Positions 55,675-64,000 are shown, counted from the stretch's first letter. The stretch: DNA of 64,000 nt from Deltaproteobacteria bacterium (GCA_016713425.1 JADJPE010000005.1:4500501-4564500), one strand, 5' to 3'. A program made the numbers and translations. The notes: generated from the letters alone by a model not told the origin.

Positions 55675-56825
55675 CGATCATCTCGCGACCCCACTGGGTT
55701 TATCAGGCCTTCGTAGGTTTCGCGAGTTTGCCGCGTCATCGCGGCCCGAGTGAGGTTGGCCCCCAGGAGCCAGGCGTGCGCGGCCGTCCCCATCGACTTG
55801 GCCAGGTTGGGTTCGTCGGCGACCCGGTCGAGCGCGGCCGCGAAGGCCTCGGGATCGTTGGGCGGAACGAGAAGACCCGTGACCCCGTCTTGAACCGTCT
55901 CCGCCAGTCCGCCTACCGCACTCGCAACGACGGGCACCCGCCGCGCGTACGCCAGGAGCGGCACCTGCGGGAAACCTTCGCTCCGAGAGGGGCAGGCGAC
56001 AACGTCGGCCGCGCCGAGGAGTGAGGCGGCGTCTTCGCGCGGACCAAGAAGCTCAAGTCCCATCGACCGCAGGCGCTCCGCCTCGGGGCCTCCGCCGACG
56101 ACCATGATGCGCCGCCGCTTCGTGCTTTTCATGAGCGCTGCAGCCTGGGCAAGGACGTCATAGCCCTTGATCGGCGTCAGCCGCCCGACCCCCAGAACGA
56201 GGTAGTCTAGAGGCCCCACATCGAGCGCGGCCCGCGCGGCGTCGCGGCGAGAAGGGATGGGCTCGGGTTCGAGAACATCGACCAGGCTTGGACGCTGCAC
56301 CTCGACGTCCGGCCAGGGCGCGAGTGCAGGCGAGGTACGGACCGCCTCGCTGACCGCGATGATGCGACGCATCCGCCCGAGGGCCCGCTGCCAGAGCATG
56401 CGTTTGAAGGGCGACAACTCGAGGCCCGGGTTGTGGACGGTCGTAAGGCGGATGGGGCCGCGAGGCGAAGGCGGTTGCCCGCGGCGACCCTTCAGCCGAC
56501 CAAGCACTCGCCAGCCCACGGCACACCCGGAGGCGGCGGCCGAGGTGATGTCGGCCACCGCCAGATGACTGTGCACGATCTGGGGCTGAAAGCGGGCCTC
56601 GAGGGCGGCGAGACGAAAAGGGATCCGAAGATCGAGCGCCGAGCGAAGACCGAGGACATGGACGGCGATCCCCCGGGCGCGCAGCGCGACCCCGATCGGG
56701 CCGTCTCGCGTCGTTGCTGCGACCTCCACCTCATGACCCTCCTGCTTGAGGTCGAGGGCGAGGGCCTCGATGATGCGCTCAGCCCCGCCGTAGGTCAGGC
56801 CGCAGGTTACGAAGAGGACACGCAT
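55665..56825 (-). CDS. GT4-family glycosyltransferase
   Basis: A 386-residue GT-B enzyme. The N-terminal domain starts MRVLFVTCGLTYGGAERIIE, with the GGAER donor-side loop. The C-terminal domain has VLGVGRLTPIKGYDVLAQAA, VVGGGPEAERLRSMGLELLG, the EX7E-containing SRSEGFPQVPLLAYARRVPV and GVTGLLVPPNDPEAFAAAL. It probably adds a sugar to the lipid-linked acceptor made by the neighbouring WecA-type enzyme, with which it overlaps by 10 bp. It stands 4 bp from the next glycosyltransferase gene, so the four genes from 59314 to 54580 are one operon. Confidence 0.9.
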   Translation of the reverse strand: MRVLFVTCGLTYGGAERIIEALALDLKQEGHEVEVAATTRDGPIGVALRARGIAVHVLGLRSALDLRIPFRLAALEARFQPQIVHSHLAVADITSAAASGCAVGWRVLGRLKGRRGQPPSPRGPIRLTTVHNPGLELSPFKRMLWQRALGRMRRIIAVSEAVRTSPALAPWPDVEVQRPSLVDVLEPEPIPSRRDAARAALDVGPLDYLVLGVGRLTPIKGYDVLAQAAALMKSTKRRRIMVVGGGPEAERLRSMGLELLGPREDAASLLGAADVVACPSRSEGFPQVPLLAYARRVPVVASAVGGLAETVQDGVTGLLVPPNDPEAFAAALDRVADEPNLAKSMGTAAHAWLLGANLTRAAMTRQTRETYEGLINPVGSRDDRWI

Positions 56826-56829
56826 CGTT

Positions 56830-58131
56830 TCAGGCTATGCATCGTTCGAGCGCGGACGCGGTGCGCGCCGCTGTTCTCGTCCAGCCAAGCTTTGCGTGTG
56901 CTCGCGCAACGGAACGTGCGTCGAGGGGGCCAAGCGTCGACTCCGCGTCGAAGCCGAGCTTCAGCGCTCGGCTGAGCGTGGGTGCGTCGAGTGCGGCGGC
57001 CGGCAGCACGCCGCGTGCTTCGTCGTCGTAGATCGACACGAGCTCTTGGGCGTCGTCGGTCGGAAAGATGACCTGCCGCCGCGCCGCCACCGCATATAGG
57101 GCGCTCATCGCGCCGGCGTGCGCGCCATGCACGTTGACGCAGAGGTCGGCGGCACGAATCGCGTCGAGTTGAACTTCTGGGGCCGAGGTGCCAAGCCACA
57201 CGACCGGGGAGGACGGGCGCGCGATCATTTGTGAAGCCTCGACCCGCCCCGCCTGCTCGCCTTCACCGACGATGAGAAGCGTGACGCCTGGCAGTGCGCG
57301 GTGGGCTTCGATGAGAAGATCGACCCGGTGCGCCGTATCGAGAGGACCGATCGAAGCCAGGATCCGGGAGGCGTCGGGCAAGCCGAGGTTGCGTCGCGAA
57401 GCAAGAGATGCGCCGGCTCTGACGCCAGGATCTGCGCGATGCCTACCGCGCCGCCCAGGTTCTGGAAGCTCGCGCTTGCGATTGGGTTCGAGCTTAGGCT
57501 CAGGCTCGGGCTCGAGCTCAGGATCGAACTCAGGATCGAGCTCAGGATCGAGCTCAAGCTGACGCCGCAGATCAAGCTCGAGGTCGCTCGGATCGTCGAC
57601 GATCGCGAGCGCGGCGGGCGGCAGATCGAGCGCGAGATAGTCTTGGGCCGCCTTCTGGCTCTCCGTGTCCTCCGCAATCGCGCCTCGCACCTTCGCCAGC
57701 GCGAAGCGGAGTGCTTGACGTTCTGCCTCGAACAGCGGGGCACTTGGGCGCTTCTTTGAGAGCTCGTGCCGGAAGGCACGGGAGATCGAAAGCAACACCG
57801 GCACGCCGAGACCGGCGAGTGCACCCGGCACGAGGTACGACGCCGAGGTCAGAGCGACGAGCGCGACGTCGGGGGGACTGGATAGCACTTCCTTGGCGAC
57901 TTTGGCCGCCAGCCAAGCCTCAGTTCTCCGACCGAACGCTTGCCCGAACGCAGATCCGAATCGGCCTGAGACGTGGCATGGGACCTGACGGACCCCTGAA
58001 GGCGCTTCTGCGCCTGGCGCCATCATCGTGACTTGATGACCGAGCTTCGAGAGGGCGCCGGTCAGCGCGAACCATCGGTCCGCCTCTCGTGGATGGGCGA
58101 GAGATGCCTGCGAGACGGCAAGAATCTTCAT
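56830..58131 (-). CDS. GT4-like glycosyltransferase with acidic repeat linker
   Basis: The ATG at 58131 starts MKILAVSQASLAHPREADRW; 490 bp of open frame upstream overlap the next gene and are rejected. The 433-residue protein has an N-terminal Rossmann-like domain (VTMMAPGAE, ALVALTSASYLVPGALAGLG) and a C-terminal one (ASIGPLDTAHRVDLLIEAHR, VTLLIVGEGEQAGRV, VWLGTSAPEVQLDAIRAADL). Between the two, around residues 195-240, is a Leu-Glu-Pro-Asp repeat tract from an 18/12-bp repeat at 57496-57565, placing low-complexity sequence in the hinge between the two domains. The EX7E glutamate is not obvious. A glycosyltransferase role is likely by fold and operon. Confidence 0.78.
   Translation of the reverse strand: MKILAVSQASLAHPREADRWFALTGALSKLGHQVTMMAPGAEAPSGVRQVPCHVSGRFGSAFGQAFGRRTEAWLAAKVAKEVLSSPPDVALVALTSASYLVPGALAGLGVPVLLSISRAFRHELSKKRPSAPLFEAERQALRFALAKVRGAIAEDTESQKAAQDYLALDLPPAALAIVDDPSDLELDLRRQLELDPELDPEFDPELEPEPEPKLEPNRKRELPEPGRRGRHRADPGVRAGASLASRRNLGLPDASRILASIGPLDTAHRVDLLIEAHRALPGVTLLIVGEGEQAGRVEASQMIARPSSPVVWLGTSAPEVQLDAIRAADLCVNVHGAHAGAMSALYAVAARRQVIFPTDDAQELVSIYDDEARGVLPAAALDAPTLSRALKLGFDAESTLGPLDARSVARAHAKLGWTRTAARTASALERCIA
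57496..57565. repeat. 12-bp in-frame repeats in a glycosyltransferase linker
   Basis: GCTCAGGATCGA-type units, about five degenerate copies, encode the Leu-Asp-Pro-Glu tract between the two Rossmann-like domains. Confidence 0.85.
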
Positions 58132-58159
58132 CGTCGTTCCTTGTCGGACGAGAATGACC

Positions 58160-59314
58160 TCAACCCGGGCTCGGCAGCGAGTCAAGGGAAACGCGCGACT
58201 CGCCTCGTGCTTCACTACGTGGTTCCTGGCGCGCTTCGTGCCGTGGTGCTTCGTGCCGTGGTGCTTCGCTGCGTGCCTCGGGCCACGCTCCCGGGCGCGC
58301 ATCGCTGCGCGATTCGCTTCGTGTTTTGCTTCGTGTTGTTGCCTCGGAAAATTGTGCAGCGTGCTCGGTCTCCTGCCGCAAGAGGGCCTCGTCCTTGGCG
58401 TGAATGCAAAGCGTGCGGCTGGCCTCGAAATCGAACAAGAGCGCGGTGAGGAACGTTTGGCATGCGAGACACAGGGCGACGCCAACGCCCGCGGAAACGC
58501 CAAAGGCCAAGGCCCCAACCCCGGCCGCGGCCCCAAAAACGGCTGCGAAGGCCAATGCGACCGCGAACGGATGGCCCGGGCCAACGACGATGTTCGCGAA
58601 CCAGCGGCGCGCGAAGCCACGCGACAAGACGCCGAGGATGGGGAGAACGACGCGCGGAATCCGCATCTTTGAGGATTCGCCCACCGCGTACAGCGGCTTG
58701 ACCGGGACTTCGGCGACTCGAAGGCGGGCGACCGCGCAGCGCGCCAACAGATCGTTCGGATACCCGTAGCCTGAGTATAGACGGGTGATGTCGAGGCGAT
58801 TCAGGCCCATCCGACTGAGCGCGGTGTATCCGCACTGGGCGTCCGAGATGTGCCAATACCCGGTGACGATGCGCGTGACGGCCGATAGCGCGTAGTTCCC
58901 GAAGCGGCGAAGGCGCGGAATGCGTCCGACGCCATCTTTGTGGATGAATCGGCTGCCCTTGACGTAGTCGGCGCGGCCGTCGGCGACGGGACGAACCACT
59001 TGGGCGAGGTCGGTGGGGTCGGTCTGTCCATCGCCCGCCATGACGACGGTGATGTCGAAGTGCTGTGCTTTCGACCGCTCATAGCCAGAGGCGGCGGCTC
59101 GGCCTGCACCACCGCTGGTCGGATGCGAGATGAGCTCGATGCGCGGATCCGTTGTGGCCATCCCGCGCACGATGGATGCGGTGCGATCCTTGCTCCCGTC
59201 GTCGACGACGAAGATGCGGTCGACCCAGCTCGGCATCGTCGTGAGCACGCGGGCGATCTGTCGAGCTTCGTCTCGACACGGAACGATTACGGCGAGCGTC
59301 TTGCCTTCAAACAC
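58160..59314 (-). CDS. GT2-family polyprenyl/dolichol-phosphate sugar transferase-like protein
   Basis: A 384-residue protein. The catalytic domain has LAVIVPCRDEARQIARVL, FVVDDGSKDRTASIVRGMA, the DxD-like VVMAGDGQTDPTDLAQVV, and CGYTALSRMGLNRLDI, all usual for DPM/GtrB-like GT2 enzymes. Two hydrophobic helices follow near residues 250-300 (VALAFAAVFGAAAGVGALAF). These enzymes attach sugar to undecaprenyl phosphate or to a lipid-linked acceptor at the membrane. The last 70 residues are a Glu/Arg/His/Pro-rich tail (EAPRHEAPRHEARQEPRSEA) from 15-bp repeats at 58205-58280. First gene of the block B operon. Confidence 0.85.
   Translation of the reverse strand: MFEGKTLAVIVPCRDEARQIARVLTTMPSWVDRIFVVDDGSKDRTASIVRGMATTDPRIELISHPTSGGAGRAAASGYERSKAQHFDITVVMAGDGQTDPTDLAQVVRPVADGRADYVKGSRFIHKDGVGRIPRLRRFGNYALSAVTRIVTGYWHISDAQCGYTALSRMGLNRLDITRLYSGYGYPNDLLARCAVARLRVAEVPVKPLYAVGESSKMRIPRVVLPILGVLSRGFARRWFANIVVGPGHPFAVALAFAAVFGAAAGVGALAFGVSAGVGVALCLACQTFLTALLFDFEASRTLCIHAKDEALLRQETEHAAQFSEATTRSKTRSESRSDARPGAWPEARSEAPRHEAPRHEARQEPRSEARGESRVSLDSLPSPG
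58205..58280. repeat. 15-bp in-frame repeats at a glycosyltransferase 3' end
   Basis: CTTCGTGCCGTGGTG occurs twice in tandem with degenerate neighbours, giving the Arg-His-Glu-Ala-Pro units of the protein tail. Confidence 0.85.
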
Positions 59315-59590
59315 GTGCGGCTCTTTGGCTTCTCAGCCGCGGGCACCCTGCCAGCCTTTTCATCGTGAGACAATCAATCCTGCCCTCGCGCCCACGTGTG
59401 GCGTCGCCGACAACGCGGGTGGCCGAGGCGCGGCGTCTTCTGGGTCGGGCGAATCTCCTCGAAGTTTCGCCCGGATCCGGCCTCGTCGGGGCTCGGATGC
59501 GCGATACTGCGAATGGGCATCCTACGAATGAGCGCCTACGAATGGGCCATCCTCAGCGACGATTACGCCAAGCTGTTCGAGCGCCGCTCG

Positions 59591-60778
59591 TCAGAGACCG
59601 CGCTGACGAAGGCATGCATCATCCGACTGGAGCTCACAACCGCGAGCGAAGAGCTTCATCGCTTCGTCTTTGTTTCCCGCTTGGGCTTGGGCATCGCCTG
59701 CATTCAAGCATCCTGCGCCGTAGCCCATTTCGCACGCCTTAGAAAAGAACTCACTCGACCCCTTCTGCCCTCTGAGTTCGAGTATGAAGCCCTTCTTGTT
59801 GCAGCTTACGGCATCGCCGAGATCGCAGCAGGCGTCGTACTGCTGCATAGCTTCGTCAATCCGAGCTGCCGTCTGGAGATCGATCCCGGCAAGATAGCAC
59901 GAGAGGTGCGAGATCTCCGATTTGTCGAAGGCGGACTCTTGCTGGGAAGAAACATCGCACTCGGCGTTGCTTTCCCTCACGAAGGTGTGCCCGGAAAACG
60001 TCTCGTCACCGTCTGTAAGGGCCGCGAGCCGGTCCTGAGCAACCTGAAGCTTCAAGATCGCCTTGTCGAGGAGAATCCAGGCGACGTTCTCGTGAATGAG
60101 AAACCTCCGCACCTTGGTGTTCAGCCCGTTATCGACCGTCACTTCGTTCCCCTGAAACGTGAGGGCCTTGATGAGGGAGTTGTCCGCCCCGACCCATCGA
60201 CCACATAGCTTGCGGTCGAGCATCGCCGAGAGCGCTTCGTCGACGGGAAACTTGAAGGCCGCAACCTTCGTGCCGGCATCGACCGCAGGCGGTCGCGGCG
60301 TCTGATTGGCTTGGTTCGTTAGGTCTCCGCTCGCCCGCGAGAAGGCCATGGGAAAAGGCGCGCCATCGAGACGACAGCGAAGTCCACCGTCAGTTCGGTT
60401 GCAGGCGTGCGTCTTCGCTTCTTCGCCTTCGTCGTTGGCGTCGCGCCTCTCCTTGAGCTCGATCGTCCCACTTCGCACCGTCCAACGTCCGCGCGCGTCA
60501 TCTTCCAGCGTTCGCCCCAGCAAGGATACCTTCTTCTTCATCGAGAAGGTCCCGTCTTGCTTCAAGTCGAGATCGATCTCTACGCTCGAGTCCTTCATGA
60601 ACTTCAGCGCGGACTCCGTGTCGCCGCCTGCCTCGCCGGCTCGTTCCGACTCTAAGGCCTTGCGGGTCGCCTCGTGGTCCAGGCGATACTTGCCCGCGAC
60701 GCCAGCGTCCTTCTTGCATGCGAAGGCGCCAGGAACGCACGCCATGAGAGCCAGACAGTATAGGATCTGCTTCATCAC
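59591..60778 (-). CDS. Hypothetical lipoprotein with Sel1-like repeats
   Basis: A 395-residue exported protein with lipobox AFAC (Cys21). Residues 30-160 look like a calycin-like or small lipid-binding beta domain (SSVEIDLDLKQDGTFSMKK, GRWTVRSGTIELKERR). A second beta segment follows (RKLCGRWVGADNSLIKALTF). The C-terminus has Sel1/TPR-like helices with paired cysteines (SCYLAGIDLQTAARIDEAMQ, CCDLGDAVSCNKKGFILEL, KACEMGYGAGCLNAGDAQ). This layout is common in myxobacterial surface lipoproteins. It lies between the glycosyltransferase operon and the ABC exporter but has no clear link to glycan synthesis. Confidence 0.75.
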   Translation of the reverse strand: MMKQILYCLALMACVPGAFACKKDAGVAGKYRLDHEATRKALESERAGEAGGDTESALKFMKDSSVEIDLDLKQDGTFSMKKKVSLLGRTLEDDARGRWTVRSGTIELKERRDANDEGEEAKTHACNRTDGGLRCRLDGAPFPMAFSRASGDLTNQANQTPRPPAVDAGTKVAAFKFPVDEALSAMLDRKLCGRWVGADNSLIKALTFQGNEVTVDNGLNTKVRRFLIHENVAWILLDKAILKLQVAQDRLAALTDGDETFSGHTFVRESNAECDVSSQQESAFDKSEISHLSCYLAGIDLQTAARIDEAMQQYDACCDLGDAVSCNKKGFILELRGQKGSSEFFSKACEMGYGAGCLNAGDAQAQAGNKDEAMKLFARGCELQSDDACLRQRGL

Positions 60779-60819
60779 TCATTCTCCCGATCGGCTCAGG
60801 GCCCGAGGCTTCGAATGGC

Positions 60820-61656
60820 CTACGTGCTCGCCGTGATCTGCTGGTAGCGCTCGAGGACATCTTTCACCGCACCATCCATAATGACTATACCGCGTTCCAG
60901 CAAGATGAGTCGGCTGCACAAGCGTTCGAGCTCGGCCGTATTGTGCGATACGACCACGACGGTCGTATCGCCCGCAACGAGCTGCTCGATGCGGGTCATG
61001 CACCGCTGACGAAAACCGGCATCGCCAACCGCTAGGACCTCGTCGATCAAGAGGACATCGGGTTCGACGACGGATGCCACCGCGAAGCCAAGTCGAGCCT
61101 TCATGCCGGAGGAATAGGTCCGGATGGGCTGGTCGATGAACTCCTCGATGCCCGAGAAGCTGATGATCGGCTCGATGATCGCGTCGATCTCGGACGACGA
61201 GAAGCCTTGGATCGCGCACGCGAGCCGGATGTTCTCCATCCCGGAGAGCTCATCGCGAAACCCCGACCCAAGCTCCAACAACGCCGATACGCGTCCCGTG
61301 GGGAGCATGACGGATCCTCGGTCGGGCCCGTAAATTCCGCAGATGACGCGGAGCAGGGTGCTCTTCCCCGAGCCGTTCCGTCCGATGATGCCCACAACTT
61401 CTCCGCGCTGAATGCGAAAGGAAACACCGCGAAGAGCCCAGAACACGTTGGCCTCTTCGCGGCGTGGCCGTCGCCTGAAGATCTCGAGCGCCGCTTCCTT
61501 CAACCCGCGGGCGCGGAACCGGACCAGCGGGAACGAAAGATGGACTTCATCGCATGCGATGATGGTGGGCGGCGCAGATGCAGATCCAGATGCGGATGCA
61601 GATCCAGATCCAGATCCAGATCCAGACGCAGATCCAGATGCGGCGGAGGGCTTCAT
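60820..61656 (-). CDS. wzt: Polysaccharide ABC exporter, ATP-binding protein (Wzt/TagH-like)
   Basis: A 278-residue protein from the ATG at 61656, two bases after the wzm stop. The first 29 residues are a Gly/Ser/Ala tract from a 6-bp repeat. The ATPase has Walker A GIIGRNGSGKSTLLRVICGI, Q-loop and signature region RTYSSGMKARLGFAVASVVE, and Walker B VEPDVLLIDEVLAVGDAGF with the D-loop and H-loop (VVVSHNTAELE). The order and the YSSGMKARLGF signature place it in the Wzt/TagH/RfbE exporter group. It drives export of a lipid-linked glycan with the Wzm permease. The protein lacks the long C-terminal glycan-binding domain of O9a-type Wzt. Confidence 0.9.
   Translation of the reverse strand: MKPSAASGSASGSGSGSGSASASGSASAPPTIIACDEVHLSFPLVRFRARGLKEAALEIFRRRPRREEANVFWALRGVSFRIQRGEVVGIIGRNGSGKSTLLRVICGIYGPDRGSVMLPTGRVSALLELGSGFRDELSGMENIRLACAIQGFSSSEIDAIIEPIISFSGIEEFIDQPIRTYSSGMKARLGFAVASVVEPDVLLIDEVLAVGDAGFRQRCMTRIEQLVAGDTTVVVVSHNTAELERLCSRLILLERGIVIMDGAVKDVLERYQQITAST
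61574..61645. repeat. 6-bp in-frame array (GATCCA/GATGCA)n at the wzt 5' end
   Basis: About eleven 6-bp units encode a Gly-Ser/Ala-Ser tract at the N-terminus of the Wzt-like ATPase, before the conserved CDEVHLSF start of the domain. Confidence 0.9.
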
Positions 61657-61658
61657 GC

Positions 61659-62438
61659 TCACAGGAACTTGACCGCCTTCTTTTCGAGCATGGCAAAGGT
61701 ATAGGCGCCGCCAACCAGAAAGACGAGAGCAAGGACCACCGAGATGGCCACATCGGATGGCGGAATATCGATCGGTCGGCTCAGCATCCAGTTCCGAGCC
61801 ATCGTGAGGTACACGGAGAGCGGGTTCAGGAGATAGAGGTCGCGGAAACGTTCCGGGACCCGATCGAGCTCGTAGATCACCGGCGAAAGATACATCACCA
61901 TACGTATGGCTACGCGAAGGACATAGCCCACGTCGCGATACACGACGTTGATGCAGGCCATGACGAGGGCGATGCCCGTGGCGAACGCGGTCATCAACAC
62001 CACGGGAATCGGAAACAAGAGAAGGTGCCACCCGATGGGGATCTCGAAGGCGATCATGAAGGGCACCGCGGCGAGCATGCTGAGCAAGAAGGTCACGAGG
62101 TTCGAACCGACGACCGAGAGCACGAACAGCTCGCGCGGCAGAGGCACCCGGCGAATGAGGCTCGCGCTGTTCACCAGCGCGGAGGCGCCACCGACGATGA
62201 TCGAGGAGACGTAGTTGTACGGCAGGATACCGAGCACCAGGATGAGCGGGTAGTTGGCGTCGCCGCGGCGCATGATGATGCGAAAGACGAAGTCGTAGAT
62301 CAGCACCATCGACAGCGGTTCGAGGAGGCTCCAAAGGTAGCCAAAGATCGTGCCACGATACTTGATCTTGATGTCCCGAATGACGAAGTTCTGGACCACA
62401 TAGCGATGCTTCTTGATGTGTTTGAAGACGCTCAGCAA
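61659..62438 (-). CDS. wzm: Polysaccharide ABC exporter permease (Wzm-like, ABC2)
   Basis: A 259-residue membrane protein with six transmembrane helices. TTG at 62438 is taken as start, since GGAGAGAG precedes it; no ATG lies at the start of the conserved region (FKHIKKHRYVVQNFVIRDIK). Motifs typical of ABC2 polysaccharide permeases are KIKYRGTIFGYLWSLLEPL, RRVPLPRELFVLSVVGSNL and YRDVGYVLRVAIRMVMYLSP. It forms the membrane channel of the exporter, with wzt starting 2 bp downstream. The pair supports ABC-dependent export for block B. Confidence 0.88.
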   Translation of the reverse strand: MLSVFKHIKKHRYVVQNFVIRDIKIKYRGTIFGYLWSLLEPLSMVLIYDFVFRIIMRRGDANYPLILVLGILPYNYVSSIIVGGASALVNSASLIRRVPLPRELFVLSVVGSNLVTFLLSMLAAVPFMIAFEIPIGWHLLLFPIPVVLMTAFATGIALVMACINVVYRDVGYVLRVAIRMVMYLSPVIYELDRVPERFRDLYLLNPLSVYLTMARNWMLSRPIDIPPSDVAISVVLALVFLVGGAYTFAMLEKKAVKFL

Positions 62439-62611
62439 GCCGCTCTCTCCGGACGTCCCGGGGCTATAACACCGGCGAAGTCGGATGACACGTGCGCGAC
62501 GCGCCGACCCGCGAGTTCGAAGGCCTGGAACCTCGGAAGGAGCTCGACGCAAGCATGATAGATCGAGGGTTTGACCTGGGTTCTGCTCGGGGCGTCGACC
62601 GGGGCGTCGAC

Positions 62612-63832
62612 ATGGATGTGGACGTCGTCGTGGACGTCGTCGTGATCGGGCTTGGCGTCGTCGGGGTCGCGATTCTCGAGCGTTTGGCGCGGCGAGCCAA
62701 GGGTTCACGTTCACGATGGATTGTGCTCGGTCTCGACCAGCGTCCGCGCGTGGGCGGAGAGGTGAGTGCGCGGAACAGCGGCGTCGTGCACGCTGGACTT
62801 CACTATCCCGCCGGCTCGCTCAAGACGCGGCTATGTCTTCGTGGCCAGGCGCTCTTGGAGACATGGTGTCGCGCGCGCGGGGTCCCTTTTGGTCGGCCCG
62901 GCAAGTTGATCGTGGCCCAGAACGAGCACGAGAAGGGCGCGCTGGAGCGACTCCTGGTCCACGGACGGGAGCTCGGCGTCCCGGGCCTTACGCTCCTCGA
63001 TGCGCGCGCGACGCGAGCACGCGCGGAAGGCCTTGCCGCTGCGGCGTCGCTTTTTGTGCCGAGCACCGGGATCGTCGACCCATCCGCGCTCGTGGCCTCA
63101 CTCTCGACTGCGGCCAAAGACGCCGGGGCCGACATCGTCACCCACGCGAAGGTCTGCGGCATCGACCTTTGCGATGGTACCGACGGAACAGCCGGCTACG
63201 CAGTTCATACGACCCGAGGGCTCATTCGAACGCGCATGGTTGTGAACGCCGCTGGGCTCTACGCCGACGAGGTTGGGCGCCTGGTGGGCGCGAATGTTCC
63301 ACGCATTCACGCCTGCCGGGGAGACTACTTTCGGTGGATTGGTGGCGCAAAGCCGATGTTGCGTCACCTGGTCTATCCCGTGCCCGACGCAAGCGGTCGC
63401 GGCCTCGGCGTGCATCTGACGTTCGACCTCGAGGGGCGGATGCGATTCGGGCCCGATGCGTACGACGTGGACCAAAAAGATGACTACGGCGATCCGCCGG
63501 CCGAAAAGCGTGCACAGTTCGGCGCGTGCGTGCGTCGGTTGTTTCCGGCGGTGGACGACGAGGACCTTGCTTACGATACCTGCGGGATTCGTCCGAAGCT
63601 TCGAAGCAACACCGTCACCGTCCGGTCCACGCCTACGCCTACGTCTGCGTCTGCGTCTAGGTTGGAGTCTACGTCTGCGTCCGCGTCTGCGTTCGGCGAG
63701 GATTTCTTCGTTGCGGAAGATCCGCCGGGGTTTGTGAATCTCGTGGGCATAGAATCTCCCGGACTTACGTCTGCGCTCGCACTTGCCGAGTACGTTGAAG
63801 ATCGCTGGTTCGATCCCCAAGGCGATATCTGA
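62612..63832 (+). CDS. lhgO: FAD-dependent oxidoreductase, L-2-hydroxyglutarate oxidase (LhgO) type
   Basis: A 406-residue DAO-family flavoprotein from the ATG at 62612; an upstream ATG at 62555 adds Asp/Val-rich sequence of doubtful value. The FAD-binding site is VVVIGLGVVGVAILERLARR, followed by the LhgO signature SARNSGVVHAGLHYPAGSLK, then VVNAAGLYADEVGRL and FDLEGRMRFGPDAYDVD. It oxidises L-2-hydroxyglutarate to 2-oxoglutarate, feeding electrons to quinone in characterised homologues. A 25-residue Ser/Ala/Thr-rich insert (residues about 350-375) from 6-bp repeats interrupts the C-terminal part. Divergent from wzm; not linked to glycan synthesis. Confidence 0.85.
   Translation: MDVDVVVDVVVIGLGVVGVAILERLARRAKGSRSRWIVLGLDQRPRVGGEVSARNSGVVHAGLHYPAGSLKTRLCLRGQALLETWCRARGVPFGRPGKLIVAQNEHEKGALERLLVHGRELGVPGLTLLDARATRARAEGLAAAASLFVPSTGIVDPSALVASLSTAAKDAGADIVTHAKVCGIDLCDGTDGTAGYAVHTTRGLIRTRMVVNAAGLYADEVGRLVGANVPRIHACRGDYFRWIGGAKPMLRHLVYPVPDASGRGLGVHLTFDLEGRMRFGPDAYDVDQKDDYGDPPAEKRAQFGACVRRLFPAVDDEDLAYDTCGIRPKLRSNTVTVRSTPTPTSASASRLESTSASASAFGEDFFVAEDPPGFVNLVGIESPGLTSALALAEYVEDRWFDPQGDI
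63630..63690. repeat. 6-bp repeats in the LhgO-type gene
   Basis: GTCTGC/GTCTAC/GCCTAC-type units, several copies in two short runs, encode a Ser/Ala/Thr-rich insert of about 25 residues near the C-terminus of the oxidoreductase. Confidence 0.85.
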
Positions 63833-64000
63833 GGTGTTCTCGCTTCCGCCGTGGGCGTGCAGGCCGTGGCCGACCACGGACACTGACCTTGATTTCAGCC
63901 CACGAGAAGACCGTGAGACGTGCACGCGCCGAGGTCTTACAGTCAGGTTTCAGGCATTACGCGCTCGTGGCCGGACCCCGACCAAAATACCGACGCACGG
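63833..64000. other. Window end, no gene identified
   Basis: The last 168 bp hold no frame I consider coding. A GCCGTGGCCGACCACGG hairpin at about 63862-63882 is possible but lacks a T-run. Confidence 0.35.

Noticed and set aside
59396..60208. A 270-residue plus-strand open frame opposite the Sel1-type lipoprotein
   Set aside because: The minus-strand frame has a signal peptide, lipobox and Cys-paired repeats, while the plus-strand translation has no coherent domain.

Overview
The window is GC-rich bacterial DNA, most like a Myxococcota or other deltaproteobacterial-type genome. This rests on high GC throughout, many secreted lipoproteins, very large surface proteins (an RHS/YD-repeat lipoprotein, a delta-60 repeat lipoprotein), a long TPR protein beside clpS-clpA-trpS, and two blocks of polysaccharide genes. 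The assignment is an inference from gene style; there is no rRNA or tRNA gene in the window to confirm it.

Layout. 1-6.5 kb: a partial CDS, a truncated GNAT acetyltransferase, two unrecognised genes, a metallo-beta-lactamase-fold lipoprotein and a delta-60 repeat lipoprotein. 6.6-17.3 kb: polysaccharide block A (GT4 glycosyltransferase, two Wzy/O-antigen-ligase-type proteins, a Wzz-like protein, a GT2, a CgeB-like glycosyltransferase, a Wzx-type flippase and AsnB). 17.5-28.6 kb: large surface lipoproteins, including a 2405-residue RHS protein with a possible papain-fold C-terminus and a Cys-rich lipoprotein built from near-identical 243-bp units and cut short next to an IS3 remnant. 28.6-43 kb: a mobile-element sink with two separately inserted IS66 elements, a low-grade island between them, and a three-level nest: group II intron 1 is interrupted inside its reverse transcriptase active-site motif by group II intron 2, whose own reverse transcriptase is split by a third, single-transposase IS66-type element with a perfect 8-bp target duplication. 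An IS21 remnant follows. 43.2-54.5 kb: housekeeping and envelope genes on the minus strand (lipoproteins, DUF4846-type protein, clpA, clpS, trpS, TPR protein). 54.6-63.8 kb: polysaccharide block B (WecA/MraY-type initiating transferase, three glycosyltransferases, a lipoprotein and a Wzm/Wzt ABC exporter), then an L-2-hydroxyglutarate oxidase-type gene.

How the genes fit together. Block B has an initiating phosphosugar transferase, glycosyltransferases and an ABC exporter, which suggests an ABC-dependent export route. Block A has a flippase, polymerase/ligase candidates and a Wzz-like protein, which suggests a Wzx/Wzy route. The two could supply two glycans, or share the block B initiating enzyme.

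Throughout the window, short in-frame tandem repeats (6, 12, 15 or 18 bp units) sit at termini or domain linkers of envelope and sugar genes and encode low-complexity tails such as Ser-Asp, His-Ala, Gly-Ser or Pro-Gln. This looks like a genome-wide habit of repeat expansion. The strongest unusual signals are the nested introns and IS, the RHS C-terminal domain, the repeat-expanded Cys-rich lipoprotein, and the frameshift-split zincin-type gene between the IS66 copies.
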